From positions 1-47,907 of the forward strand of contig DITE01000002.1 in the NCBI GenBank assembly GCA_002422725.1: a DNA stretch of 47,907 bases, in the 5' to 3' direction. The notes under the pieces are model-generated. The model did no database searches and was not told the origin of the DNA. It saw nothing but the letters and a program-made list of their open reading frames with translations. The DNA comes from Bacteroidales bacterium UBA6192. Its GTDB lineage: Bacteria; Bacteroidota; Bacteroidia; Bacteroidales; F082. The position numbers were made by a program, and so were the translations under genes. Shown one piece after another: positions 24,940 through 32,814 of this stretch (positions are counted from its first letter, which is position 1; every line of letters begins with the position of its first letter).

Positions 24940-25107
24940 TTATTCGGGGATGATGGCCTCAACAGGACAAACATCTGCGCATGAGCCGCAGTCGGTGCAA
25001 ACATCAGGATCGATAACATAAATGTCACCTTCAGAAATTGCGTCAACAGGGCATTCGTCGATACATGTACCGCATGCGGTGCAATCTTCAGTAATTTTGT
25101 ATGCCAT
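24940..25107 (-). CDS. 2[4Fe-4S] ferredoxin (55 aa)
   Basis: Small clostridial-type ferredoxin, missed by a 60-residue length cut. It begins MAYKITEDCTACGTC and has two complete cluster motifs, CTACGTCIDEC-P and CTDCGSCADVC-P, each CxxCxxC...CP. Eight cysteines can hold two low-potential clusters. It is a cytoplasmic one-electron carrier, and its position between the odh operon and korAB makes it the natural electron acceptor of KorAB, which is an inference. It has its own -7 box (25146-25153) and terminator, so it is a single-gene unit. Confidence 0.95.
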   Translation of the reverse strand: MAYKITEDCTACGTCIDECPVDAISEGDIYVIDPDVCTDCGSCADVCPVEAIIPE

Positions 25108-25145
25108 AGCAGGTAAATATTTAAGGTTGTAAACTATTTTCGATG

Positions 25146-25153
25146 CAAAGATA
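25146..25153 (-). promoter_or_regulatory. -7 box of the ferredoxin gene
   Basis: TATCTTTG on the minus strand, 38 bases before the ferredoxin ATG. A TTG lies 16 bases further up (25172-25170), closer than ideal. Confidence 0.4.
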
Positions 25154-25587
25154 ACGATAAGGATTTAACCAACGCATCGGGCTAATAATTTATAGATAGT
25201 CTAAATTAGCTTATCATCTTAGGATATCAAAATCAGTCGATTATCCAGATTATTATCCTGATAATCATTCACGAGGTTTTTTGGCCACTGTAAACAAAGA
25301 ACACTATGCAGGTTTCAGATTCAGTTTTTTTCATTAGGTTCAACGAAAATTTGCATTTCAATAAATGGCTAATCTAACGAAATGTGCAAACTGGAAATGA
25401 GTATTATAGACAGTGTTAAAAAGTATGAACGGGTGTTTAGAATTTAGACTGATTATATATTACAACGATTAAGTTATGCAGGCGAAAGTGTCTAATTTAT
25501 GTTAAAAATCAATATATCAATGAAATAGATGGTGTTTCATGCCTGTATTTTTCTGCAATCCGTTGCGAAAGTGTTTAATACCCTTAC
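25154..25587. other. Long AT-rich intergenic region before korA
   Basis: No open reading frame of note is found here, although this is the longest gene-free stretch of the window. It holds two small inverted repeats (GGATA 25222-25226 with TATCC 25242-25246; GATTAT 25248-25253 with ATAATC 25261-25266) and a 15-base direct repeat near the korA promoter. A regulatory region for the divergent ferredoxin and korAB genes is the simplest reading. A small RNA cannot be excluded. Confidence 0.5.
25482..25579 (+). repeat. 15-base direct repeat upstream of korA
   Basis: GCGAAAGTGTCTAAT (25482-25496) and GCGAAAGTGTTTAAT (25565-25579) differ at one base and are 83 bases apart, start to start. The second copy ends 8 bases before the -33 box of the korA promoter. 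A partial third match (GGGTGTTTAGAAT) lies at about 25431. This fits a regulator binding site. Confidence 0.5.
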
Positions 25588-25616
25588 TTGTCGCAAGATG
25601 AAAACTTTTACCTTTG
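25588..25616 (+). promoter_or_regulatory. Promoter of korAB
   Basis: TTG (25588-25590), 18 bases, TACCTTTG (25609-25616). It places the transcript start near 25623 and therefore fixes the korA start at the ATG at 25639, not the in-frame codon at 25588. Confidence 0.65.
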
Positions 25617-25638
25617 CACATTCATTAATTTAACCAAT

Positions 25639-27486
25639 ATGACAACTAAGAAAAGCAAGGTAGTAGGACTTGAGCAGGTGGTGGTGCGTTTTGCAGGGGA
25701 CTCCGGCGATGGCATGCAACTTGTTGGCAGCCTTTTCTCCGATTCAACAGCTTTTGCAGGGAATGATTTTGCCACATTTCCCGATTACCCTGCTGAAATT
25801 CGCGCCCCTCAGGGTACAGTTGCAGGTGTATCAGGATTTCAGATTCATTTTGGACAGAATACCATCTACACTTCCGGCGACCTGGCGGATGTGCTGGTTG
25901 CCATGAATCCGGCTTCGTTAAAAGCCAATATGAAATGGATCAAACAAGGGGCAATCGTTATTGTTGATGCGGATGCGTTTAACGATAAGGGTTTCGAAAG
26001 GGCAAACTATCAAACAGATCCACTATCAGATGGTACCCTGGATGGTTATAATATTATCAGGGCTCCCATAACTTTGTTGACGAAAGAAGCCGTTAAACAT
26101 CTCGACATAGATAATAAGTCAACCCTTAAATCGAAAAACATGTTTGCCCTCGGCATAGTCATGTATTTGTTCAACAGGGATCTGGATCTTATTTTTGGTT
26201 ATTTTGAAAAGAAGTTCAAAGCCAACCCTATTGTGGTTGAAACTAACAAATCAGTTCTTGCAGCAGGATTCAACTATGCCGATACCATTGAAGCGCTTGG
26301 ATCGACTTTTAAAGTTGAGTCTGCACCTCTTGAAAAAGGCCGTTACAGGAATATTACCGGAAACATTGCTACTGCATGGGGTTTTATTGCCGCCTCAGAG
26401 CGTTCGGGTCGCGAATTATTTCTGGGGTCTTATCCCATAACACCGGCGACAGAAATTTTGCAGGAGCTTACTAACCATAAAGAACTTTCAGTGAAGGCAT
26501 TTCAGGCTGAGGATGAAATTGCCGGTATTGTATCAGCCATTGGTGCCAGTTTTACCGGGTCATTGGCAATAACCACTACAAGCGGCCCCGGCCTTTCGTT
26601 GAAAAGCGAGGCGATAGGTTTGGCAGTCATGACCGAACTTCCTTTGGTAATCGTTGACGTTCAGCGCGGTGGCCCATCAACTGGCTTGCCTACCAAATCG
26701 GAACAAAGTGATTTGTTGCAGGCAATTTATGGCAGAAATGGTGAAGCCCCGGTGATTGTTATTGCAGCACAAAATTCAGTAGACTGTTTTTACAGTGCTT
26801 ATGAAGCGGCAAAACTTAGCCTTGAACATATGACTCCGGTAATTTTACTTACTGATGGCTCATTAGCCAATGGATCAGAGGTGTTCAGGATTCCAAGGGT
26901 TGCCGATCTCCCTCAAATCACTCCACCCATTGTTGAAGCAAATGATCCAAAATATAAACCATATCGCCGCGATCCGGAAAAACTAAATCGTTACTGGGCT
27001 ATTCCCGGAACAGAGGGTCTAAGACACCGGATTGGCGGCCTTGAAAAAGAAGATGTAAGTGGAAACGTTTCTCATGACCCGTTGAATCACCAGAAAATGA
27101 CTATGTTGCGTGAAGAAAAGGTGCAGCGTGTGGCCAATTATCTGGCTGAACAACCGATACTCGGTGACGCCGAAGGCGACTTGCTTGTTGTTAGCTGGGG
27201 AGGTACTTTTGGGGTGATGCGCACTGTGGTCGAGAAATTGCAGAAACAGGGAAAATCAGTTAGTCTGGCCCACTTCAGGCATATTATGCCCCTGCCCTTG
27301 AACACTGAAAAAATATTGAACAGCTACAAAAAGATTATTGTTTGTGAAATCAACAATGGCCAGTTTGTGAAATATCTCAAGGTTAATTTCCCGCAGTTTA
27401 AATACGAACAGTACAACAAAATCCAGGGATTGCCTTTTATGGTTGCCGAACTGGAAGACAAGTTTAACTCCTTATTAAATCAATAA
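25639..27486 (+). CDS. korA: 2-oxoacid:ferredoxin oxidoreductase, fused gamma-alpha subunit
   Basis: Large subunit (615 aa) of an oxygen-sensitive enzyme that converts 2-oxoglutarate and CoA to succinyl-CoA and CO2, reducing ferredoxin. Residues about 8-190 are the gamma domain (RFAGDSGDGMQLVGSLFSD, PQGTVAGVSGFQIHFG); the alpha domain follows with YPITPATEILQEL, TTTSGPGLSLKSEAIGLAVM and VDVQRGGPSTGLPTKSEQSDL. This gamma-alpha fusion is common in Bacteroidota and other KorA proteins. The 2-oxoglutarate assignment rests on this architecture and the absence of a ferredoxin-like delta subunit; other 2-oxoacids remain possible. korB starts three bases later. Confidence 0.93.
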   Translation: MTTKKSKVVGLEQVVVRFAGDSGDGMQLVGSLFSDSTAFAGNDFATFPDYPAEIRAPQGTVAGVSGFQIHFGQNTIYTSGDLADVLVAMNPASLKANMKWIKQGAIVIVDADAFNDKGFERANYQTDPLSDGTLDGYNIIRAPITLLTKEAVKHLDIDNKSTLKSKNMFALGIVMYLFNRDLDLIFGYFEKKFKANPIVVETNKSVLAAGFNYADTIEALGSTFKVESAPLEKGRYRNITGNIATAWGFIAASERSGRELFLGSYPITPATEILQELTNHKELSVKAFQAEDEIAGIVSAIGASFTGSLAITTTSGPGLSLKSEAIGLAVMTELPLVIVDVQRGGPSTGLPTKSEQSDLLQAIYGRNGEAPVIVIAAQNSVDCFYSAYEAAKLSLEHMTPVILLTDGSLANGSEVFRIPRVADLPQITPPIVEANDPKYKPYRRDPEKLNRYWAIPGTEGLRHRIGGLEKEDVSGNVSHDPLNHQKMTMLREEKVQRVANYLAEQPILGDAEGDLLVVSWGGTFGVMRTVVEKLQKQGKSVSLAHFRHIMPLPLNTEKILNSYKKIIVCEINNGQFVKYLKVNFPQFKYEQYNKIQGLPFMVAELEDKFNSLLNQ

Positions 27487-27489
27487 GAC

Positions 27490-28524
27490 ATGGAAGATCA
27501 TATTATTGAAACCCAGTTAGTCAATCTATCCAAGGAGGATTTCAGCAGCGACCAGATGGTGAAATGGTGTCCGGGCTGCGGCGACCATGCTATATTGCAT
27601 GCTGTTGAGAATGTGTTTCCAAATCTTGGGATCAGAAAAGAAGATTTTGTTGTAGTTTCAGGAATTGGATGCTCTTCGCGTTTCCCTTATTATATGAATA
27701 CCTATGGTGTACATGGTATCCATGGCAGAGCCGCACCTTTGGCTACCGGCGTCAAATTGTCCAATCCCAAACTAAGCGTCTGGATGATTACCGGCGATGG
27801 CGATAGTATGGCTATTGGAGGAAATCATTTTATCCATACGATCAGACGTAACATTGACATCAATGTGCTTTTGTTTAACAACAAAATCTACGGGCTCACC
27901 AAAGGTCAGTATTCGCCAACAACACCCAAGGGAACAAAAACGAAAACCAGTCCTCAGGGAACTTTTGAACGACCATTTAATCCTGGTGAACTCGTTATTG
28001 GTGCTCAGGGAAATTTCTTCGCCCGTTCCCTCGACACGAATCCAAAGCATATGACAGCCATTTTTACCGAAGCAGCCAAACACAAGGGCACTTCGGTTGT
28101 TGAGGTTTTGCAGAATTGCGTCATTTTCTTTAATAAAGCCCACGAGCTCATTACCAACCGTGAAACCAAGGATGATAACCAGCTTTACCTGGAGCATGGG
28201 AAACCACTTATTTTCGGTAAAGACAAAAACAAGGGGATTGTACTGAAAGGCACACGTCTTGAGGTTGTTACAATAGGTGAAGATGGAATTAGTGAAAAAG
28301 ATCTTCTGGTTCACAACCAATATGATCCTGACCCCGGAATTCATGTAATGCTGGCCAGGATGATGCCACCCGAGTTTCCTGTTGTGCTGGGTGTTATCAG
28401 ATCGGTTGATTCTGAAACTTTCGACACATCCATGATGCAATCAATAAAAATGGGAAAGGAGTCTTCAAAGATCAAAAATGTTGACGATTTACTCAATAGT
28501 GGAAGCACCTGGACTGTTGAATAG
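27490..28524 (+). CDS. korB: 2-oxoacid:ferredoxin oxidoreductase, beta subunit
   Basis: Thiamine-diphosphate and iron-sulfur subunit of KorAB, 344 aa. WCPGCGDHAILHAV near residue 26 gives the cluster-ligand cysteines, with GIGCSSRFPYY a little later. The thiamine-binding stretch GDGDSMAIGGNHFIH and the following NNKIYGLTKGQYSPTTP are typical of the beta subunit. It follows korA by three bases and is closed by a terminator. The electron acceptor is probably the 55-aa ferredoxin encoded 2.4 kb to the left, or a flavodoxin from the left end of the window. Confidence 0.95.
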   Translation: MEDHIIETQLVNLSKEDFSSDQMVKWCPGCGDHAILHAVENVFPNLGIRKEDFVVVSGIGCSSRFPYYMNTYGVHGIHGRAAPLATGVKLSNPKLSVWMITGDGDSMAIGGNHFIHTIRRNIDINVLLFNNKIYGLTKGQYSPTTPKGTKTKTSPQGTFERPFNPGELVIGAQGNFFARSLDTNPKHMTAIFTEAAKHKGTSVVEVLQNCVIFFNKAHELITNRETKDDNQLYLEHGKPLIFGKDKNKGIVLKGTRLEVVTIGEDGISEKDLLVHNQYDPDPGIHVMLARMMPPEFPVVLGVIRSVDSETFDTSMMQSIKMGKESSKIKNVDDLLNSGSTWTVE

Positions 28525-28551
28525 ATAGCCAATGTTTTCATAATACAGCAG

Positions 28552-28582
28552 AAAGTCCCATCGAAACCGGTGGGACTTTTTG
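28552..28582 (+). terminator. Terminator after korB
   Basis: AAAGTCCCA (28552-28560) pairs with TGGGACTTT (28571-28579) around 10 bases, ending in a T run to 28581. Confidence 0.87.
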
Positions 28583-28606
28583 TTAGACTTTGATTGCACA
28601 CATATG

Positions 28607-28635
28607 TTGTCAAGCGATTTGAATTGCTACTTTTG
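28607..28635 (+). promoter_or_regulatory. Promoter of tilS
   Basis: TTG (28607-28609), 18 bases, TACTTTTG (28628-28635). The ATG at 28640 is 4 bases past the -7 box, so the mRNA should be leaderless. This excludes the longer frame from a TTG at 28580. Confidence 0.65.
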
Positions 28636-28639
28636 TTCA

Positions 28640-29980
28640 ATGGTTAATCAACTGAAAGCTTATCTTGCCACCAATGCATTGGATGTTGCCAGTATGAAAA
28701 TGTTGGCTGCGGTGAGTGGCGGTGCCGATTCTGTAGTGATGTTTCATTTGCTCAGGGATGCAGGGGCAGAGCTGTCAATTACCCATTGCAATTTCGGACT
28801 TAGAGGTCAGGAGTCGGATCATGAGGAACTTTTTGTTGAAAATCTGGCCAAATCAACAGGAACACCTTTTTATGTAAAAAGGTTTGACACAAAGAAAATC
28901 GCTTCAGATCAAGGCGTTTCAATTCAAATGGCTGCCCGGGAACTTCGCTATACATGGTTCGAAGAATTGCTCAATCAGCATGGTTTCTCATATGTTGCGG
29001 TTGGCCATCATGCTGATGATCAGGTCGAAACCTTTTTTATCAATCTGATTCGAGGCAGTGGACCGAATGGTTTAAAAGGCATGCCATTTACCCGTGACAA
29101 AATTATCAGGCCATTGCTTTTTGCCCGTCGCGAACAAATTGAAGCGTATGCTGCCAAAAATCAGATCGCCTTTTTGAACGACAGTTCAAACATGAAACAG
29201 GATTATCTCCGCAACAGCATTCGCCATCAGGTGATTCCCTTGCTCAATAGCATTGACTCACGGTCGCCCAATGGCATATTGACCAGTATCGAATTGCTCA
29301 ACAACCATATTGACGCATTTAGCGAAATGGTTCATTATCTGATGGCTGATCACATCCAACATCAGGATGAAGTGGTTCGTATCAACCGACATACTCTCGA
29401 AAAATTTCGTCATCCGGATAGCTTGCTATTTCATGTTTTGAAGCCCTATGGGTTCAGTGGCCCTATAATCGGGCAGATTGCCGAAAGCCTACGGAATAGT
29501 ACAGGAAATTTGTTTTATTCAAACACCCACCGTCTCGAAATCGGCCATCAGGATATCATCTTGAGCAAGAAGCAAGATAAGGAGCTGGCTATTGAATATA
29601 GAGTACCACGCCAAGTAAGTGAAATATTCGAACCCTGCCATGTATCGTTTCAAATCCTGATGGGCCGCGAATTATTTGTCAATGAAAATGACCCTGAAAT
29701 AGCTTACCTTGATGCAGATAAAGTAAAGTATCCCTTGACTATCAGAAAATGGAAAAAAGGAGACCGCTTTTTCCCGTTGGGCATGCATGGCAGTAAACTG
29801 ATCAGTGATTTTTTCACTGACATAAAATTAAGCAGGTACGACAAAGAAAAGCAATGGCTTATATGTTCTGCCTCAGGTGAAATAATGTGGGTTATGGGTT
29901 ATCGACTTGACAAGCGCTTCAGCATTGTGCCACAGACAAAAAACCTGCTTCGGATTGAGGTGCACAAAACTGCCCTGTAA
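28640..29980 (+). CDS. tilS: tRNA(Ile)-lysidine synthetase
   Basis: Essential enzyme (446 aa) that converts the wobble C of tRNA-Ile(CAU) to lysidine using ATP and lysine. The PP-loop SGGADSVVMFHLL lies at residues 27-39, followed by ITHCNFGLRGQESDHEE, VAVGHHADDQVETFFINLIRGSG and DSSNMKQDYLRNSIRHQVIP, all family signatures. The C-terminal 80 residues (TIRKWKKGDRFFPLGMHGSKLISDFF) form the TilS substrate-binding domain, so the protein is complete. It has its own promoter after the korB terminator. Confidence 0.96.
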   Translation: MVNQLKAYLATNALDVASMKMLAAVSGGADSVVMFHLLRDAGAELSITHCNFGLRGQESDHEELFVENLAKSTGTPFYVKRFDTKKIASDQGVSIQMAARELRYTWFEELLNQHGFSYVAVGHHADDQVETFFINLIRGSGPNGLKGMPFTRDKIIRPLLFARREQIEAYAAKNQIAFLNDSSNMKQDYLRNSIRHQVIPLLNSIDSRSPNGILTSIELLNNHIDAFSEMVHYLMADHIQHQDEVVRINRHTLEKFRHPDSLLFHVLKPYGFSGPIIGQIAESLRNSTGNLFYSNTHRLEIGHQDIILSKKQDKELAIEYRVPRQVSEIFEPCHVSFQILMGRELFVNENDPEIAYLDADKVKYPLTIRKWKKGDRFFPLGMHGSKLISDFFTDIKLSRYDKEKQWLICSASGEIMWVMGYRLDKRFSIVPQTKNLLRIEVHKTAL

Positions 29981-30080
29981 TATCCTTTTCCATGCAACTT
30001 TTGTGTTTAGTCTGCTGTCATCTGATTACTAAAAGTTCTTAAAGTGAGCACAGCTATGAACATGGCATTGTCGTAAGTAG

Positions 30081-30088
30081 TATTTTTG
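30081..30088 (+). promoter_or_regulatory. -7 box of the dsbD-like gene
   Basis: TATTTTTG matches TAnnTTTG, 19 bases before the first ATG at 30108. No -33 box is seen at the expected place. Confidence 0.35.
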
Positions 30089-30107
30089 CAAATCAACTAA
30101 CAGTTTT

Positions 30108-32555
30108 ATGATGGATATGACTCGTAGATCTATAATTACATTTGTTCTTATCTTGACTTTTTTTGCAGGATCGGCGCAGGTTCTCGAACCTGTAAAATGG
30201 AACTTCTCGACAGAGAAAACCGGTGTGAATGAGTATGATTTGATTTTTGTTGCCGATATCGAGCCAAAATGGCACCTGTATTCTCAAAACATTCCAATGT
30301 CGCCTCCTGCAACAACATTTAAGTTTGAGCAAGGTGTTGGATTTGAGCTGATTGGCAAAGTAGAAGAATCTGAGTCAACCGAGCAATATGATCCGAATTT
30401 TGAAATGAAGCTCAGGTTCTTTTCAAAGCAGGCAACTTTCACGCAGAAAGTCAGGTTAACCGACAACAAGGATGTTGTTGTGAAGGGCTTTCTCGAGTTT
30501 ATGTGCTGTGACGACACAAAATGTCTTCCACCATCTGAGATTGATTTTGCATTTAATTTGAGCAACGAAAATGCCGGAGCAACATCAACTTCCCCTGAAA
30601 GCAATATTTTACAGCCTGTTAAATGGAATTTCACCCTGGCGAATCTGAATAATAATGTGTATGAAATTATTTTTCAGGCATCAATCGACGATGGGTTTCA
30701 TTTGTATTCGCTGAATATTCCGGAAAATGGTCCTTTACCAACGGAATTTAAGTTTGAACCATCAGATTTATATGTGCTTGATGGAGAGCCTGTTGAAACG
30801 ATTGAAGGGACAATAAAGTATGATGATATCTTTGAAATGGATATCAAATCGTTTGAAAAACAAGCAGAATTCAGGCAGCGGATTGTGCCACGAACCGATG
30901 GAAAGATTACTTTGGTAGGCGAGATAGCCTACATGGTTTGTAATGATAAAGGATGTGTAGCCTTGTATGAAGATATTAATCTGACAATTGAAAATGGGCA
31001 ACTGGTTAATTCTCAATTAGAACCAATCACTACAAACAACGAGAGTGTTAAAGCAGATATTCAGGGGAATAGTAATTCTTTATGGGGATTTTTCTTCATT
31101 GCATTTCTGGCCGGACTGGCAGCCATACTCACGCCCTGCGTTTTTCCAATGATACCCATGACAGTTTCGTTTTTTATGAACGATAAAGAATCGAAACTCA
31201 AAGGAAAACTAAAGGCTACTGTGTATGGAATATCAATTATCGCAATTTACACCTTAATCGGTTCTATTCTGGCTGTTGTGGCGGGACCTGATATTGCAAA
31301 CTGGCTGAGCACCCATTGGCTTCCAAATGTATTGTTCTTCCTGATCTTTGTCATTTTTGCCGCTTCATTTTTTGGCATGTTTGAAATCACTTTGCCACAC
31401 TGGATTGTTAACAAAAGTGACCAGAAAGCGGATAGTGGTGGCTATCTGGGATCAGTTTTCATGGCGCTTACTCTGGTGCTTGTTTCGTTCAGTTGCACTG
31501 GACCCATTGTAGGTACTATTCTGGTGGAATCGGCTGGTGGTCAGGTGTTGAAGCCTATTGTCGGGATGTTTGGATTTTCGTTGGCTTTTGCTTTGCCATT
31601 TACTTTATTTGCTATTTTCCCAAAATGGCTGGGTACCTTGCCAAAGTCGGGAGGATGGCTGAATTCGGTAAAGGTTGTCCTGGGTTTTCTTGAACTTGCA
31701 CTTGGTCTGAAGTTTTTATCGATAGCTGACCAAACGTATCATTGGGGAATTCTTGATCGCGAAATCTACCTGGCTTTCTGGATCGTCATCTTTTTTCTGC
31801 TTGGTCTTTATCTGCTTGGCAAGATCAGGTTTCCGCACGATTCTGATGTTAAAACACTAAGTGTACCCAGGCTCTTCTTTTCGATCATCACGTTTACCTT
31901 TGTGGTTTACCTCATTCCGGGTATGTTTGGTGCGCCCCTGAAGGCTTTGTCAGGTTATATGCCTCCAATGCAGACACATGATTTTGATCTGAACGATATT
32001 ATCAGAAAGAATGCCCGTATGGTATCCTCCGCAACGGTAAATATGACGGACAATAATCTTTGTGAAACACCAAAATTTCACGAGAAACTTCATTTACCTC
32101 ATGGCTTGCAGGGTTATTTCGACTATGAGCAGGGGATGGAATGTGCCAGAGCACTGAACAAGCCGGTTTTCATCGATTTTACCGGGCATGGTTGTGTCAA
32201 CTGTCGCGAAATGGAAGCCAATGTCTGGAGCGATCCAAGAGTGTTGAGTATACTCGAGAACGATTACGTGGTTATTGCACTCTATGTGGATGATAAAACT
32301 GCTCTACCTGAAAGTGAATGGGTTACCTCTGAATACGATCGTAAGGTGAAAAAAACAATTGGAAGAAAATTTGCTGATTTTCAGATTACTAAATTTGGAG
32401 TTAACGCTCAGCCATATTATGTTCTTATGGGACACGACGGTGAAGTGCTTACACAACCCCGGGCCTATGACCTGAATGTGGATGCGTTTGTTGACTTTCT
32501 TAAAGAAGGGATCAGCAATTTTAATTCTGGAAAATCTGTATACAAAATTCCATAA
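30108..32555 (+). CDS. DsbD-type thiol:disulfide reductase with duplicated N-terminal domain
   Basis: Inner-membrane protein of 815 aa that carries electrons from cytoplasmic thioredoxin to periplasmic thiols. After a signal peptide (to about residue 23) come two tandem copies of the DsbD alpha-type domain: 25-151 and 167-295. Each opens with (E/Q)PVKWNF and has a Cys pair (C134/C139; C278/C283). The membrane domain (about 325-610) has the redox pair C344 (AILTPCVFPMIP) and C463 (FSCTGPIVG). The C-terminal thioredoxin-like domain has GCVNC (C696/C699). All three redox modules are complete. A single alpha domain is the usual state; the doubling is the unusual feature. ATGs at 30111 and 30117 are alternative starts. 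Confidence 0.93.
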   Translation: MMDMTRRSIITFVLILTFFAGSAQVLEPVKWNFSTEKTGVNEYDLIFVADIEPKWHLYSQNIPMSPPATTFKFEQGVGFELIGKVEESESTEQYDPNFEMKLRFFSKQATFTQKVRLTDNKDVVVKGFLEFMCCDDTKCLPPSEIDFAFNLSNENAGATSTSPESNILQPVKWNFTLANLNNNVYEIIFQASIDDGFHLYSLNIPENGPLPTEFKFEPSDLYVLDGEPVETIEGTIKYDDIFEMDIKSFEKQAEFRQRIVPRTDGKITLVGEIAYMVCNDKGCVALYEDINLTIENGQLVNSQLEPITTNNESVKADIQGNSNSLWGFFFIAFLAGLAAILTPCVFPMIPMTVSFFMNDKESKLKGKLKATVYGISIIAIYTLIGSILAVVAGPDIANWLSTHWLPNVLFFLIFVIFAASFFGMFEITLPHWIVNKSDQKADSGGYLGSVFMALTLVLVSFSCTGPIVGTILVESAGGQVLKPIVGMFGFSLAFALPFTLFAIFPKWLGTLPKSGGWLNSVKVVLGFLELALGLKFLSIADQTYHWGILDREIYLAFWIVIFFLLGLYLLGKIRFPHDSDVKTLSVPRLFFSIITFTFVVYLIPGMFGAPLKALSGYMPPMQTHDFDLNDIIRKNARMVSSATVNMTDNNLCETPKFHEKLHLPHGLQGYFDYEQGMECARALNKPVFIDFTGHGCVNCREMEANVWSDPRVLSILENDYVVIALYVDDKTALPESEWVTSEYDRKVKKTIGRKFADFQITKFGVNAQPYYVLMGHDGEVLTQPRAYDLNVDAFVDFLKEGISNFNSGKSVYKIP

Positions 32556-32814
32556 AATCGTGCTTAACAATAGTTGCTTTTATTTTATAGAGTTTTGCGA
32601 AACACTGTAAAACTTGCGATTACCACTTATTTTTTCATAAATTTTTATGTTTTTCCACTCTTTGAGGAATATATCGTAATTTTAGACTCTCTAATAGAGT
32701 GTAGCTTTGGCTCATTATGTTGGAGAAAATATGAATTAAGACGTCCATCATTCAACGAAATGATAACCCAATTGGGATTGTTGATGACTGAATGACAATA
32801 AAATAAGTGGAGTA

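Noticed and set aside
25222..25266. Inverted repeats in the korA upstream region as a terminator or riboswitch
   Set aside because: The stems are 5-6 bp and AT-rich without a T run, and I recognise no riboswitch core, so they are only mentioned as part of the gap.
27772..28440. 222-aa open frame on the minus strand inside korB
   Set aside because: It lies entirely antisense to korB, which has all its motifs; the translation shows no recognisable domain and has the composition of a shadow frame.
32574..32795. 73-aa open frame before the large surface protein
   Set aside because: The composition looks random, it has no recognisable promoter and its translation suits no family. A 5-bp hairpin (ACTCT/AGAGT, 32686-32700) in the same gap is too small to call a terminator.
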